The position numbers and the translations under genes are program-made. Positions 1 to 8,905 of a stretch of DNA of 42,554 bases are shown in pieces (position 1 is the first letter of the stretch; each line of letters begins with the position of its first letter). This stretch comes from Acidobacteriota bacterium (lineage in GTDB: Bacteria; Acidobacteriota; Terriglobia; Terriglobales; Acidobacteriaceae). The stretch covers positions 1-42,554 of the forward strand of contig JAFDVW010000026.1 in NCBI GenBank assembly GCA_018268755.1. The letters are read 5' to 3'. The notes beneath the pieces were generated by a model. The model was not told where the DNA came from and made no database searches. It saw only the letters and a program-made list of their open reading frames with translations.

Positions 1-573
1 CAGCTGCTCCGGCGACATGTAGGAAACCGTCCCCACCGTCGCGCCCGGACTGGTTAGGTCCATATCGGAGGCGCGGGTCTGTGTATTTTCTGTGGATTGC
101 TGCGGCGTCATCTTGGCCAAGCCGAAATCCAGCACCTTGGCGTGACCCCGGTCAGTCACGAAAATGTTGGCCGGCTTGATGTCGCGATGAATGATTCCCT
201 TGGCGTGGGCGGCATCCAGGGCATCGGCGATTTCCGTTCCCAGACTCAGGATGCGCTCCAGCTCCTGTGGCTTGTGCTGGATAAGGTGCTTCAGTGTGTT
301 TCCGCTCAAATACTCCATGACGATGAACGACCGCCCGTCATGCTGGCCGATTTCATGGATGGTGCAGATATTGGGATGGTTCAGCGACGAGGCGGCACGA
401 GCTTCCCGGCGGAAGCGTTCCAGCGCCTGCGGCTCCTGCGAAATCGCGTCGGGCAGAAACTTGAGCGCCACGAACCTCTGCAGACTGAGGTCCTCCGCTT
501 TGTACACCACTCCCATGCCACCGCCGCCAATGACTTCCACGATCCGGTAGTGGGAAATCGTCGTCCCTATCAT
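1..573 (-). CDS. Serine/threonine protein kinase, PknB type (3' part missing)
   Basis: Reading the minus strand from an ATG at 573 gives 191 codons of a eukaryotic-type Ser/Thr kinase that runs off the left edge. Visible motifs in order are the glycine loop IGGGGMGVVYKAED (about residues 15-28), the ATP-binding lysine in VALKFLP, the catalytic loop HRDIKPAN, the metal-binding DFGLAK, and the activation/P+1 segment GTVSYMSPEQ just before the edge. The kinase would phosphorylate Ser/Thr on partner proteins. In this family the cytoplasmic kinase domain is often followed by a membrane segment and a sensor domain, which would lie outside the window. No clear Shine-Dalgarno site precedes the start. 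Family assignment is secure; substrate and signal are unknown. Confidence 0.93.
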   Translation of the reverse strand, partial: MIGTTISHYRIVEVIGGGGMGVVYKAEDLSLQRFVALKFLPDAISQEPQALERFRREARAASSLNHPNICTIHEIGQHDGRSFIVMEYLSGNTLKHLIQHKPQELERILSLGTEIADALDAAHAKGIIHRDIKPANIFVTDRGHAKVLDFGLAKMTPQQSTENTQTRASDMDLTSPGATVGTVSYMSPEQL

Positions 574-746
574 GTTTTTCGTCACGGGTCCGCGCGGCGG
601 GTTTCCGGCCCAGGAAAGTGGCGCGCCTGCGGAAAAGAAATCGCAGCCATCTTAGGTGGATTTAACACTTTGGTCAATGCAAAGCGGGCGGAGGAGAGCA
701 ACCGCCCGCTTCCGATAGCCGGGGCCTTCGAGGGGTGGAAGCCCGG

Positions 747-3200
747 CTATCTGCGCACCAGAGACACAAACTGCACCTCTGGCATCCTGGCCAACTCCAT
801 CAGCTTTTCCACTGGCAACTTGCCCACCACAACTCCCGCCAACGACTTGGACGACGGCGCCGCTTCTTCCCACCCCAGCGACTTCAACTGGACCAGCGTC
901 TCCGCGGTGGTGCGCGTAAGCCGGATCTCGACCTCAATCTTGCCCGCCACCAGAGAAGAGCAATTGCCTTCTCCTTTTTTGGCGCAGTCGTACGCCGCCA
1001 GCACTCTGGGATGCAGCTTGGATTCGAGAATGGCGCGCTCGCCTGCGGGCTTTGCCGGCATTGACGCCTTATCGCTGTTCCCCCCGGAAGGAATACTTGT
1101 CGGCGGAGGTGGGGGCGGGGGCGGCATGGTCGCTTTTCTTTTGGCCATAAAGATGCCCCCGAGGCCGCCGCTCATCTGGGGAGAGGCTGCTTGATTGGAA
1201 CGTCGTTGCCACAACGCCTCCGAGAACTTATCTCCCTCGATCCCTTCATAGCTCACACCCTCCGGCATCTCTACCGGGACCTCCACCCGCCGCGATGTGC
1301 CCCCTTCGCTCACCACTCTCTCTTCAACCGCCACAAACGAGGTGAACTGCGTCAGCAAACGGTAATCAAGGCCCAGCTGAGTGATCTGCTTTTCCACCTC
1401 AGGCTTGGTCCTTCCCGATTGCAGCCCAGACCAATCCTGCGCCATGAGGTCGTCGATCTTGCGCCGCGCCCAGAACCCCGGTAGAACGCTGGTGGCGGCC
1501 TCGCCCCGGTTCGTGCCTGAAAAATTCACCGCAATCTCCCGCGTAAAGTCTTCTCCCACGCGCTTACCGTGCAACTGGATCTTCCCGCTGGCCGCGCCCG
1601 TGTACCGGCCCGTGATCACCAGCGGCCCGCCACTGAACAAATCCGGCAGCCGGGCCGGCGAAACATCCGCCACCGGTAGATCTCCCCAATCCAGGGAAAG
1701 GTCGGTCAGCAGCGGCGCCCGCAGATGCTGATAAAGCCGGCGCGCCGCCGGGCCCGCTTTCTCCTTCAGCGTGACCACCTCGGCCTCCCCCCGGCCCGCT
1801 CTGGCCATGCCCTCGATCAAGAACCGGTTCACCGAGCTGCCGATCCCGAAAGAAAACACGCGTGCATTCGCGTGCTTCTGTATTTCTCCCAGAATCTCCA
1901 TGTCATTGCCCACGAAGCCATCGGTCACAAAACACACGATGCGCAAGTGGTCCTGCGCATCAGAAGGGTCCAGCGCGGCGCGTATGGCCTTCATCATCTC
2001 CGTGCCCCCGCCCCCCGAACGCTGCTGCAGAAATTCCTTGGCGCGACGGAGGTTCTCCGCCGTGGGAAACACCGGCTCGGGAAACAGCACCTCGGTGTCG
2101 CCGGAAAATGTGATCAGGTTGAAGGTGTCCCCCGCGTACAGCTCGTCGAGCGCCCGCAGCACCAGCTCTTTCCCCTTCTCCAGGGGAAAGCCGTGCATCG
2201 AACCGGAAGTGTCCAGCACGAACACCAGCTCTTTGGGCGTAATGTCTGACTCCGCCACACGGGCCGGCGGCTGCAGGATCAGGGTGAAGTAACCGCCGGA
2301 AACTTTGCTCCCGGCCGGGGCAGCCTGCGACAGCACGGCATCGTTCAGCCTGGCTCCCGCCACTTCATACTTCAGGATGAAATCTTGGTTGGGGATCACC
2401 GCCTCATCGCGCAGTTTGACCGTCGCCGTGCCGTCTCCGGTGCGCACCACTTCCACCCGGTGCGAAGGGGAATGCAAATCCTGAATGGGGACGCCCGCAT
2501 CCAGCGCCAGCGCCAGGGAAATATCGTGTCCCGCGCGCGTGCCCTTGCGAGTGATAGGCGGCGTAATGCGCGAACCATCCGGCACCTTATCAGTATCCGG
2601 AGACCACCCACCGGCCTGTTTGCCGGTCGCGCCCCCCGGGATATAGCGCGGGCCCACCACCATGGGAAACACGAACTGATATCCATTGTCCGCATAGTGC
2701 AGCGTCTGCAGGTAGCGGATGGTGACCGTGACCTGCTCGCCGGGAAGAATATTGGCCACCGCTTGGGTAAAAATGTTCGGCCGCTCCTGATCGAGAAGCG
2801 CGGCCACCTGCCCGTTCTGTTTGGCCTTTTCATAAAGGGCGCGCGCCTCTTCCCGCCGTTTGATCACGCCGCGGATCGTGCGCTCGCCGATCCGCATGGT
2901 CATGTCATCGACTGCGGCGTCTTCGGGCAGCGGAAACACATAGACGGCCTCGATCGTGTCCTTTGCGCTGTTGGCAAAAACCTGCGTGACCGTGACCCGC
3001 GCCAGAAATCCGCTGATCGCCGCCTGCACGTCTGTGTGCTGTAGCGGGCACTCGCCCAGCGAGGTCCCTTTTTTGTCGAAGATTTTGAGCGCGCCGGCGG
3101 TCTCTTCTGCGGAAGCGGCCAACCCGCTGCTTCCCAGAAACGCCAGCAGGAGAACAACCGGAATAAAAGAACAGCAGGGGCCCCAATGGCTGCGTTGCAT
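747..3200 (-). CDS. VIT and von Willebrand factor A domain protein, exported
   Basis: 817 residues. A hydrophobic N-terminal segment (about residues 11-30, ending LAASA) looks like a signal peptide. A VIT domain follows (about 35-170; VTVTQVFANSAKDTIEAVYV is typical). Then comes a VWA domain with the metal-ion-dependent adhesion site DTSGSM at 330-335 and a second conserved stretch VCFVTDGFVGND. A proline run near residue 690 links to a C-terminal tail. VIT-VWA proteins in bacteria are cell-surface or periplasmic and are thought to bind proteins through a Mg2+-dependent VWA face; the partner here is unknown. It sits between a kinase gene and a DUF4349 membrane protein on the same strand. The start is an ATG at 3200. 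Confidence 0.9.
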   Translation of the reverse strand: MQRSHWGPCCSFIPVVLLLAFLGSSGLAASAEETAGALKIFDKKGTSLGECPLQHTDVQAAISGFLARVTVTQVFANSAKDTIEAVYVFPLPEDAAVDDMTMRIGERTIRGVIKRREEARALYEKAKQNGQVAALLDQERPNIFTQAVANILPGEQVTVTIRYLQTLHYADNGYQFVFPMVVGPRYIPGGATGKQAGGWSPDTDKVPDGSRITPPITRKGTRAGHDISLALALDAGVPIQDLHSPSHRVEVVRTGDGTATVKLRDEAVIPNQDFILKYEVAGARLNDAVLSQAAPAGSKVSGGYFTLILQPPARVAESDITPKELVFVLDTSGSMHGFPLEKGKELVLRALDELYAGDTFNLITFSGDTEVLFPEPVFPTAENLRRAKEFLQQRSGGGGTEMMKAIRAALDPSDAQDHLRIVCFVTDGFVGNDMEILGEIQKHANARVFSFGIGSSVNRFLIEGMARAGRGEAEVVTLKEKAGPAARRLYQHLRAPLLTDLSLDWGDLPVADVSPARLPDLFSGGPLVITGRYTGAASGKIQLHGKRVGEDFTREIAVNFSGTNRGEAATSVLPGFWARRKIDDLMAQDWSGLQSGRTKPEVEKQITQLGLDYRLLTQFTSFVAVEERVVSEGGTSRRVEVPVEMPEGVSYEGIEGDKFSEALWQRRSNQAASPQMSGGLGGIFMAKRKATMPPPPPPPPTSIPSGGNSDKASMPAKPAGERAILESKLHPRVLAAYDCAKKGEGNCSSLVAGKIEVEIRLTRTTAETLVQLKSLGWEEAAPSSKSLAGVVVGKLPVEKLMELARMPEVQFVSLVRR

Positions 3201-3304
3201 ACGCGCCTCCCTGACTCTTTGCTTGGAATTCGTTTACGACCCGGATCGTTGCCCGCCCCGCACCATAATTTTCGAACGGAGAACTCGCCGCCCACCGACG
3301 GATT

Positions 3305-4354
3305 TCAACTGGCCGCTTCCTGAGTCACTGGATTGGCCGGCACATTCCGCCGCGGAAAATGAAACAGCCGGCGCGCCGCCCAGCTCAGCATGCGCCATCC
3401 CCCCGCCACCCCCAACAGGATCGTCCCCAGCCACAACAGAATCGCCGGCAGGCGGAACGCCAGGGCCATCATGGCCGCGAAATAATCCGCCAGGCCTTCC
3501 AGCCCTTGCCGCGCCGCAAACTTCAGCTGATACAGCGGCCGCCAGTGCAAGCCAAATACTTGCGCGTCAGTTTCCGCGCGCAGAGAAATCTGCAGGGACA
3601 CGGTTTCCACCTGCTTGGCCAGCGCCTGGAACTCGGCCTGCTGCTGCTCAATCTCTCCCCGCACTTCGTTGAGCTTGTCGCTGACTTCCAGCGTGTCTTT
3701 CACGGTATGCGCCTGTTTCAGGATCGTTAGATACTGCTGTTCCTGTGCCCGCAGATTGCGCAGGCGCGCCTCCTGATCCACGTATTGCCGCGTTACATCC
3801 TGCGCTTCCAGGCGTTCGCTGTCGACCCGCAGGCCCAGCTTGCGGATTTCCCCGCGCGCCTCCTCAAAACGTTCCGCCGGCACGCGCAGGGTGAGATCGG
3901 CGCTGGACTGGCTTTGCGCTCCACTGCTGTTCGCGCTGACCAGGTATCCCCCGAGCATCTCGATCCGCTGGCGGATCTTCTCCGCCGCCTCGGCGGGATT
4001 TTTCACGATCATATCCATCGCGCTGCTGCGGACCAGCTTGCGATCGGAGGATGACTCTCCCTCCGCAGCTGGGCTGGGTGGCGCAGCGGCCAGGCCTGCG
4101 CTCACCGCCATGGCGCGGGGCTCTCCCAGGCTGGTGGCGTCGCCGGCAAAGGTGGCCATTCGTCCATACGCTGGTGCGCGCCACAACTGTAGCGGCTGGA
4201 ACTCCGGGGCGAGATTAGACTGGGAAATGCCCCCTTCACCATTGCCGGAGAAAACTCCTCCTGCAAACAGCGCCACGATTCCGGCCACAATCAATCCCCC
4301 GGCTTTCAACCACTTTTTGGATTTCTCGAAAAATCCTCTCCCCACGATTGCCAT
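3305..4354 (-). CDS. DUF4349 membrane protein
   Basis: About 349 residues from the ATG at 4354, which has an AGGG about 8 bases upstream. An in-frame ATG at 4384 would add ten residues but lacks a ribosome site. The protein has an N-terminal membrane segment (LIVAGIVALFAGGVF), a linker, and a DUF4349 core beginning near MDMIVKNPAEAAEKIRQRIE. A coiled-coil helix pair follows, rich in Glu/Gln/Arg (RLRNLRAQEQQYLTILKQA; EVRGEIEQQQAEFQALAKQ). A second membrane segment (FRLPAILLWLGTILLGVAGG) lies near the C-terminus. DUF4349 proteins are envelope proteins of unknown function, often called lipoprotein-like or anti-sigma-like. The layout suggests a periplasmic coiled coil anchored at both ends. Confidence 0.82.
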   Translation of the reverse strand: MAIVGRGFFEKSKKWLKAGGLIVAGIVALFAGGVFSGNGEGGISQSNLAPEFQPLQLWRAPAYGRMATFAGDATSLGEPRAMAVSAGLAAAPPSPAAEGESSSDRKLVRSSAMDMIVKNPAEAAEKIRQRIEMLGGYLVSANSSGAQSQSSADLTLRVPAERFEEARGEIRKLGLRVDSERLEAQDVTRQYVDQEARLRNLRAQEQQYLTILKQAHTVKDTLEVSDKLNEVRGEIEQQQAEFQALAKQVETVSLQISLRAETDAQVFGLHWRPLYQLKFAARQGLEGLADYFAAMMALAFRLPAILLWLGTILLGVAGGWRMLSWAARRLFHFPRRNVPANPVTQEAAS

Positions 4355-4506
4355 CGCTGTTTCCCTCGCTATTGCTGTAGACATGCGGCGCGGCCAATTT
4401 GTTCCCGCCTGGGCCGTCCCTGCACCATGTCAATGGAGAGAACGCAGCTCCCGGAAGCCCTTGCAGGAAAATTCCTCGTCCACAAGCCGGCTCGGAACGC
4501 AAACTA

Positions 4507-4570
4507 AAAGGCGGCCCGCAGGCCGCCTTAACGTAATCTGTGTGGATCCATGCAAACCCGTGGCTAAAAA
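4507..4570. repeat. Left copy of hairpin repeat flanking vapBC
   Basis: A 9-bp perfect stem (AAGGCGGCC / GGCCGCCTT around a CGCA loop) is followed by about 40 bp ending CCGTGGCTAAAA. A nearly gap-free second copy in the same orientation lies at 5284-5347 on the other side of vapBC. On the minus strand the stem is followed by TTTTAG, so it can also act as a terminator. Confidence 0.85.
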
Positions 4571-4578
4571 CCCCTGTT

Positions 4579-4590
4579 CCATATTTATGG
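4579..4590 (+). promoter_or_regulatory. Possible vapBC operator overlapping the promoter
   Basis: CCATA-TT-TATGG is an inverted repeat 22 bases before the vapB ATG. An AATAAT hexamer at 4600-4605 could be the -10 element. If so, transcription would start at or next to the vapB ATG (4612), giving a leaderless message, which fits the lack of a ribosome site there. The -35 match is poor. Antitoxins of this type usually bind such palindromes to repress their own operon. Inference only. Confidence 0.35.
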
Positions 4591-4611
4591 CATATTTGAA
4601 ATAATGGGCTT

Positions 4612-4854
4612 ATGAAGCAGGAGTCTGTGCGCACCACCGTCGACATCCCGGCGCCCCTTTACCGCAAGCTCAAGGAACAGGCTGCGGCCAAAGGCAGCTC
4701 GGTCCGCGAGCTGGTGCTGGCCGGCGTGCGCAGCGTTCTGCTGCAAGGGCAGCGGCCGCGCCCGAAGCGCGTGCAGTTCCCGCTCATCCCCTCCCGGGGC
4801 GAAAAAATCGACGTCAGCAACCAAGACATTTATGAATACGTTGAATTTCCTTGA
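4612..4854 (+). CDS. vapB: VapB-like ribbon-helix-helix antitoxin
   Basis: 80 residues. The N-terminal part (RTTVDIPAPLYRKLKEQAA then GSSVRELVLAGVRSVLL) has the beta strand plus two helices of a ribbon-helix-helix DNA-binding domain. The C-terminal tail (about residues 50-80) would wrap and inhibit the toxin. The stop codon lies inside the next gene, a 23-bp overlap typical of translationally coupled antitoxin-toxin pairs. The expected role is to neutralise the PIN toxin and autoregulate the operon. No ribosome site is visible. The call rests mainly on the PIN neighbour and the RHH pattern. Confidence 0.8.
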   Translation: MKQESVRTTVDIPAPLYRKLKEQAAAKGSSVRELVLAGVRSVLLQGQRPRPKRVQFPLIPSRGEKIDVSNQDIYEYVEFP

Positions 4855-5257
4855 TGCCAACGTCTGGCTGGCGTTGCTCTGGGGCCGCCATATTCATGCG
4901 GAACGCGCCCGGGAATGGTTTGAACAGGCCCACGCCGAGCAGTTTTTCTTCTGCCGCTTCACCCAACTCACCGTTCTGCGCTTGCTCACCACGGAGAAAC
5001 TCATGGGAAGCGATGTGCGCACAATGAGCGAGGCCTGGGCTTTATGGGACCAGATCTGGGCTGATGCGCGAGTCGCGTTTCTGCCTGAACCGGATACTCT
5101 GGAAAGGGAATTTCGCTCCCGCTCTCGCATGGCGAGCCGTTCTCCCAAGGTCTGGGCCGACGCCTATCTTCTGGCCTTCGCCGCGGAGGCTGGGCTAAAA
5201 TTCGTGACCTTCGACCGGGCTTTGAAAGCTCGCGGCGTCGAAGTCCTCGTCTTGTGA
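4832..5257 (+). CDS. vapC: VapC-like PIN-domain ribonuclease toxin
   Basis: 141 residues, the usual PIN toxin size. Acidic residues that would bind Mg2+ are visible: D8 in NFLDANVW, D110 in VWADAYL and D128 in FVTFDRAL, with the conserved TQLTVLRLL helix around 44-52. VapC proteins cut RNA, often tRNA or rRNA, when not held by VapB. The gene starts inside vapB with ATGAATACG. The pair is plus strand between minus-strand genes and is enclosed by two copies of the same hairpin repeat, which suggests acquisition as a cassette. The RNA target cannot be predicted. Confidence 0.88.
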   Translation: MNTLNFLDANVWLALLWGRHIHAERAREWFEQAHAEQFFFCRFTQLTVLRLLTTEKLMGSDVRTMSEAWALWDQIWADARVAFLPEPDTLEREFRSRSRMASRSPKVWADAYLLAFAAEAGLKFVTFDRALKARGVEVLVL

Positions 5258-5283
5258 TCCTCTGGAGATGTCTTGGCAAAAGC

Positions 5284-5347
5284 AAAGGCGGCCCGCAGGC
5301 CGCCCTTCTTGTAATCCGTGTTCCTCCGTGAAAATCCGTGGCTAAAA
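5284..5347 (-). terminator. gyrB terminator and right copy of the vapBC-flanking repeat
   Basis: Read on the minus strand, this starts immediately after the gyrB stop. About 40 bases on lies the GC-rich stem GGCGGCC-TGCG-GGCCGCC followed by TTTGCTTTT, consistent with a rho-independent terminator. It is a direct repeat of 4507-4570. The unit ending GTGGCTAAAA is a common type of intergenic repeat in this window. Confidence 0.7.
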
Positions 5348-7954
5348 CTAAATATCCAGGTTCTTCACATCCAGCGCGTTGTCTTCGATGAACTTGCGCC
5401 GCGCTTCCACGTCCTCGCCCATCAGCGTGGTGAAGATGGTTTCGCACTCCGCAATGTCTTCCAGCTTCACCGATAGCAGCGTCCGCCGCTCCGGGTCCAT
5501 GGTGGTCTCCCACAGCTGCGGGGCCGTCATTTCGCCCAGACCTTTATAGCGCTGCACCGTAAAATCCTTCTTGCCCTGCGACAGGACGTAGTCGAAGAGA
5601 TCGCGCACCGAGGTCTTCTCGACAATCTCCGGCTCGCCGGCCTTCTTCCTCGCCACCGGCTTCGAGCTCTTCTTGCCGGCCTCTTCGCCCGTAGCTTCCT
5701 CCTCTTCGGCTTCTTCTTCTCCGCCCTTGGCGCTGGCATTCTTCGTCAGCGTCTCCACCACAAACGGGGGCTGCAGGTTCTCCTCAATCAGCTTGAACTT
5801 GGAGAGCAGCTGGCGGCACTCCGGCGTGGACGCCAGGTCCCAGTTCACCAGGTGTTCCGCGCCTTGCGAGTTGATGTAGAACACCTCCCACAGGTTGTGC
5901 TCCTCGTCGAAGCGCATTTCCACTTCCTTGAACTGGCGCTCCTTCTGCATCTTCTTCAGCTCTTTTTCCAGCTTCTCGATCTTCTTGGGCGGCGTCTTCT
6001 TGTCGCCTTCGAAATCGGCGCGCTTGGAAAGGTCCAGCCGGGGCAGCAGCTCCGTGACTTTCTCGTCGCGCAGCCGCTTGTCCACCTTGTCAAACAGCTT
6101 GATGTATTCATCCAGCACGGTGATGAACTTGGCCAGGGCCGAGCCTTCCAGCTTGGCCGCGCCCTCGCCGTAGCGCACAATCAAGCCTTCCGACGCGCGC
6201 TTCACCATCACCTTCACGAATTCGCGGTCGTCCTTGATGTACTGCTGCGACTTGCCCTTCTTGATCGAATAGAGCGGCGGTTGCGCAATGTAAATGTTGT
6301 TGCGCTTGATCAAGTCCTGCATGTGGCGGAAGAAGAACGTGAGCAGCAGGGTGCGAATGTGGCTGCCGTCCACGTCGGCGTCGGTCATTAGGATGATCTT
6401 GCCGTAACGCAGCTTGGCCACATCAAAATCATCTTTCGCAATGCCCGTGCCCAGCGCCGTAATCATGGCGCGGATTTCCTCGTGGCCCAGCATCTTGTCG
6501 TAGCGGGCCTTCTCTACGTTCAGGATCTTTCCCTTCAGCGGCAGGATCGCCTGGAAGCGGCGGTCCCGGCCCTGCTTGGCGGTCCCACCGGCGGACTCAC
6601 CCTCGACCAGGAACAGCTCGCAACGCTCCGGCTGCTTCTCCGAGCAGTCGGCCAGCTTGCCCGGCAGGCCTCCGCCGTCCAGCGCGCCCTTGCGGCGCGT
6701 CAGGTCACGGGCCTTGCGGGCCGCTTCGCGCGCCCGCGCCGCATCAATGGCCTTGTTGATGATCTTGCGCGCCACCGTCGTGTTCTGCTCGAAGAAGGCG
6801 CCCAGCTTCTCATTCACCACCGCCTGCACCACGCCGGCGATATCGGAGTTCAGCTTGCCCTTGGTCTGCCCTTCAAACTGCGGCTGCGGCAGCTTCACGC
6901 TCACCACCGCCACCAGACCTTCGCGCACGTCGTCGCCGCTCAGATTTTCCTTCACGTCCTTGAACAGGCCCATCTGCTGCCCGGCATAGTTGATGGTGCG
7001 GGTCAGCGAGGTGCGGAAGCCGGAAAGATGCGTGCCGCCGTCAATGGTGTTGATGTTGTTGGCGAAGCTGAAGACGGTCTCGGAATATCCGTCGTTGTAC
7101 TGCATGCCGATTTCCATCACCACGCCGTCGCGCTCGGCTTCCATGTAGATCGGCTTGTCGTGCAGAACCTGCTTGCCACGGTTCAGGTGCTTAATGAACT
7201 CGGCGATGCCGCCGTTGTATTTGAACTCGACCGTCTTCGGCTCGCCCGTCTTCGCGTCCGTGGTGCGCTCATCGGTAAGCGTGATGGTCAGGCCCTTGTT
7301 CAGGAAGGCCAGCTCGCGCAGACGCTGCGCCAGAGTATCGAAGTTGTATTCCGTGACCGTGAAGATCGTCTTGTCGGGCAGAAAGTGGACTTTTGTACCG
7401 CGCTTTTTGGTGGCGCCTGCTTTCTTCAGCTTGCTGGTGGGCTCGCCTTTCGAATAAGACTGCTCCCAGGTAAATCCGTCACGCCAGATTTCGAGACCGA
7501 GGTCTTCACTGAGCGCGTTCACGCAGGAAACACCCACCCCGTGCAATCCACCGGAAACTTTGTAGGTCGAAGAATCGAATTTGCCGCCCGCGTGCAGCTT
7601 GGTCATCACCACTTGCGCCGCGGGAACTTTTTCGCCATCGATGTCCATGGTGTCCACGGGAATTCCGCGCCCGTTGTCGACCACGGTGATGGAGTTGTCG
7701 AGCAGAATCGTGACTTCAATCTTGTCGGCGAAACCGGCCAGCGCTTCATCGACCGAGTTGTCCACCACTTCGTAAACGAGGTGGTGCAGGCCCATCTCGC
7801 CCGTCGAACCGATGTACATCGCGGGACGCTTGCGCACCGCTTCCATGCCGCCCAGCACTTTGATGGAGTCCGCATTGTAGTCACCGTTGATGGTGGTGAC
7901 TTTGCCGTTTTTGGGTTTGGTTTCGCTGATAGGTGCGATCTCTTTCGTAGCCAT
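5348..7954 (-). CDS. gyrB: DNA gyrase subunit B
   Basis: 868 residues, close to the long form of GyrB (E. coli 804). GHKL ATPase motifs: YEVVDNSVDEALAG, DNGRGIPVD and GGLHGVGVSCVNAL. TOPRIM motifs: EGESAGGTAKQGRDR and DADVDGSHIRTLL. The C-terminal GyrA-contact region ends with RYKGLGEMTAPQLWETT. With GyrA it introduces negative supercoils using ATP. A Lys/Glu-rich, low-complexity insert (around residues 745-790, GGEEEAEEEE and KKSSKPVARKK) separates TOPRIM from the tail. The start MATKEIAP is preceded by a GGAG-containing site. It lies near the origin as in many bacteria, but recF is absent between dnaN and gyrB. Confidence 0.98.
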   Translation of the reverse strand: MATKEIAPISETKPKNGKVTTINGDYNADSIKVLGGMEAVRKRPAMYIGSTGEMGLHHLVYEVVDNSVDEALAGFADKIEVTILLDNSITVVDNGRGIPVDTMDIDGEKVPAAQVVMTKLHAGGKFDSSTYKVSGGLHGVGVSCVNALSEDLGLEIWRDGFTWEQSYSKGEPTSKLKKAGATKKRGTKVHFLPDKTIFTVTEYNFDTLAQRLRELAFLNKGLTITLTDERTTDAKTGEPKTVEFKYNGGIAEFIKHLNRGKQVLHDKPIYMEAERDGVVMEIGMQYNDGYSETVFSFANNINTIDGGTHLSGFRTSLTRTINYAGQQMGLFKDVKENLSGDDVREGLVAVVSVKLPQPQFEGQTKGKLNSDIAGVVQAVVNEKLGAFFEQNTTVARKIINKAIDAARAREAARKARDLTRRKGALDGGGLPGKLADCSEKQPERCELFLVEGESAGGTAKQGRDRRFQAILPLKGKILNVEKARYDKMLGHEEIRAMITALGTGIAKDDFDVAKLRYGKIILMTDADVDGSHIRTLLLTFFFRHMQDLIKRNNIYIAQPPLYSIKKGKSQQYIKDDREFVKVMVKRASEGLIVRYGEGAAKLEGSALAKFITVLDEYIKLFDKVDKRLRDEKVTELLPRLDLSKRADFEGDKKTPPKKIEKLEKELKKMQKERQFKEVEMRFDEEHNLWEVFYINSQGAEHLVNWDLASTPECRQLLSKFKLIEENLQPPFVVETLTKNASAKGGEEEAEEEEATGEEAGKKSSKPVARKKAGEPEIVEKTSVRDLFDYVLSQGKKDFTVQRYKGLGEMTAPQLWETTMDPERRTLLSVKLEDIAECETIFTTLMGEDVEARRKFIEDNALDVKNLDI

Positions 7955-8156
7955 TTTGCTCCGTGGAGGTGCCGGAATTTGGCCCGAGCCAAAGCTGCGT
8001 TTTCGAGCGCCCCAGATTCCGTCAAACTACTGAAATTACTAACACTTACGGCACTCGAAACTACGTCCTATTTTACCATAGAAACGGCCCTTTTTCGACC
8101 CCGGAACCGGCCCGGTAACTCACGCCCGCGGTGGGGTTTCCCACTCCGGGAACGGG

Positions 8157-8849
8157 CTATTTCACCGGCTTAGGCGGGATCCCCTTCGCGCCGGCAAAAC
8201 TCAGATTGCCCACCAGCTCCTCCACCTCGTCCTCATCCGCTCCCAGGAAGGTAAAGGAGATCACATACCCCCGCGCCAGCATCGCCAGAATGCTCTGGTG
8301 CATGCTGACGGGCGCCGCCCCCGTCTTTGTCCCCGCCGGGCCCAGCTCTCTTTGGAAGTCTCCCCGCACCAGCGTCTTAGCGCCCAGAGCGAATTCATAC
8401 GGCTCATGGACAACGGTAAAGCCCTTGGCCTTGCTCAGCTCCGTCAGGGGGCCGAAATATTGGGCGGCGGACTTCAGCCCAGGGTAGGAATCCGCATCCT
8501 CGGCCAGAATCACCACCGCCGAGTTCACCGTCTCGCCCGTCGCCTCCGGCGGCCGCTCAAAAACCGCCAGCAGCACCTGCGCCTTCGAGGGATCGTTTGC
8601 CCCCTCCCGCAGGTCTGCGGTGCGGTCCACCCAGCCGAATGGCAGCTTGTAGGTAAGTCCTAGCGATCCATTACGATAGACGCCATTTTCGATTCCACCC
8701 GGGGCCAGGGACTTAGACCTCGCGGAAGCCGGTCGGTGGGTTTTCGAGGACGACTGGCCCGGACTCGCCGTTTGTTGTGCGAGGGGCGCAGCTGCCAGGC
8801 AAAGCCAAACCACCGGCAGCCCAAAATACCAAGGGAGCGAGGAACGCAT
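8157..8849 (-). CDS. Secreted protein of unknown function
   Basis: 230 residues from the ATG at 8849 (MRSSLPWYFGLPVV). The frame stays open further upstream but would run into mscL, so this internal start is preferred. It begins with a signal peptide (hydrophobic to about residue 24, ending PLAQQ), then a Ser/Lys-rich linker and a globular part starting GVYRNGSLGLTYKLPFGW. That opening resembles the PsbP/Mog1-like alpha-beta proteins common as lipid- or envelope-associated proteins, but this is a weak resemblance. No catalytic motif is visible. It lies downstream of mscL on the same strand with a 56-bp gap and may be cotranscribed with it. Confidence 0.7.
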   Translation of the reverse strand: MRSSLPWYFGLPVVWLCLAAAPLAQQTASPGQSSSKTHRPASARSKSLAPGGIENGVYRNGSLGLTYKLPFGWVDRTADLREGANDPSKAQVLLAVFERPPEATGETVNSAVVILAEDADSYPGLKSAAQYFGPLTELSKAKGFTVVHEPYEFALGAKTLVRGDFQRELGPAGTKTGAAPVSMHQSILAMLARGYVISFTFLGADEDEVEELVGNLSFAGAKGIPPKPVK

Positions 8850-8905
8850 CGCTCCCCATGGTACAGGAATCTTAAGAAAGGAATCTTTGGACAGAATGAA
8901 GAGCC

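Noticed and set aside
6482..8173. 563-codon plus-strand frame opposite gyrB
   Set aside because: Antisense to a certain gyrB with no recognisable domain and no independent start signals.
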